In this document: piece by piece, positions 6,229-6,249 of the stretch | How the letters are laid out: the number at the start of each line of letters is the position of its first letter | Numbering within the stretch: the first letter of the stretch is position 1 | Assembly: GCA_023418995.1 (NCBI GenBank) | Contig: JAEZYP010000042.1 | Span: 1-6,249, forward strand | From: Bacillota bacterium | GTDB taxonomy: Bacteria > Bacillota > Clostridia > Oscillospirales > Acutalibacteraceae | Direction: 5' to 3' | DNA length: 6,249 bases | Program-made: the position numbers and the translations under genes | The notes under the pieces: model-generated | Seen by the model: only the letters and a program-made list of their open reading frames with translations | Databases searched by the model: none | Told to the model about the DNA's origin: nothing

Positions 6229-6249
6229 GTTGAGTGAGTTGGTAGTTGT

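Overview
This 6.2-kb window looks like ordinary chromosomal DNA from a low-to-moderate-GC Firmicute, most likely a clostridial anaerobe. The evidence is strong GGAGG-type ribosome binding sites in front of every complete gene, a clostridial-style cardiolipin synthase, an ACT-less serine/threonine dehydratase and a CapA-family membrane-anchored protein. The taxonomic guess is inference: there is no rRNA or marker gene to settle it. No transposase, integrase, phage gene, tRNA or CRISPR array was seen.

Left half, plus strand. The window opens inside a cardiolipin synthase gene (2-943; the 5' end is outside). An IclR-family regulator follows 45 nt later (989-1792), with no terminator visible between them, so they may be co-transcribed. 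A 311-nt non-coding stretch (1793-2103) holds a terminator-like hairpin just after the regulator and a weak candidate promoter overlapped by an inverted repeat. It leads into a CapA-family secreted or anchored protein (2104-3345).

Middle. Between the convergent capA-like and dehydratase genes (3346-3624) lies an unusually dense run of short hairpins, including a 26-nt perfect palindrome that looks like a bidirectional terminator. This array is the least explained structure in the window.

Right half, minus strand. A 4-alpha-glucanotransferase gene (malQ, 6097-4619) has a good sigma-70/sigma-A-type promoter and a GGAGG site that fixes its start at 6097, not at the upstream in-frame ATG at 6184. 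It is followed after 43 nt by a PLP-dependent threonine/serine dehydratase (4575-3625), probably in the same transcript. A perfect 15-bp stem-loop at 6195-6228 insulates this unit from whatever lies beyond the right edge.

The genes do not form one obvious pathway: they cover membrane lipid synthesis, regulation, the cell envelope, glucan metabolism and amino-acid catabolism. I see no convincing new multi-gene system here. The points worth a second look are the hairpin array, the inverted repeat before the capA-like gene, the malQ-dehydratase pairing, and the undefined roles of the IclR, CapA-like and dehydratase proteins.
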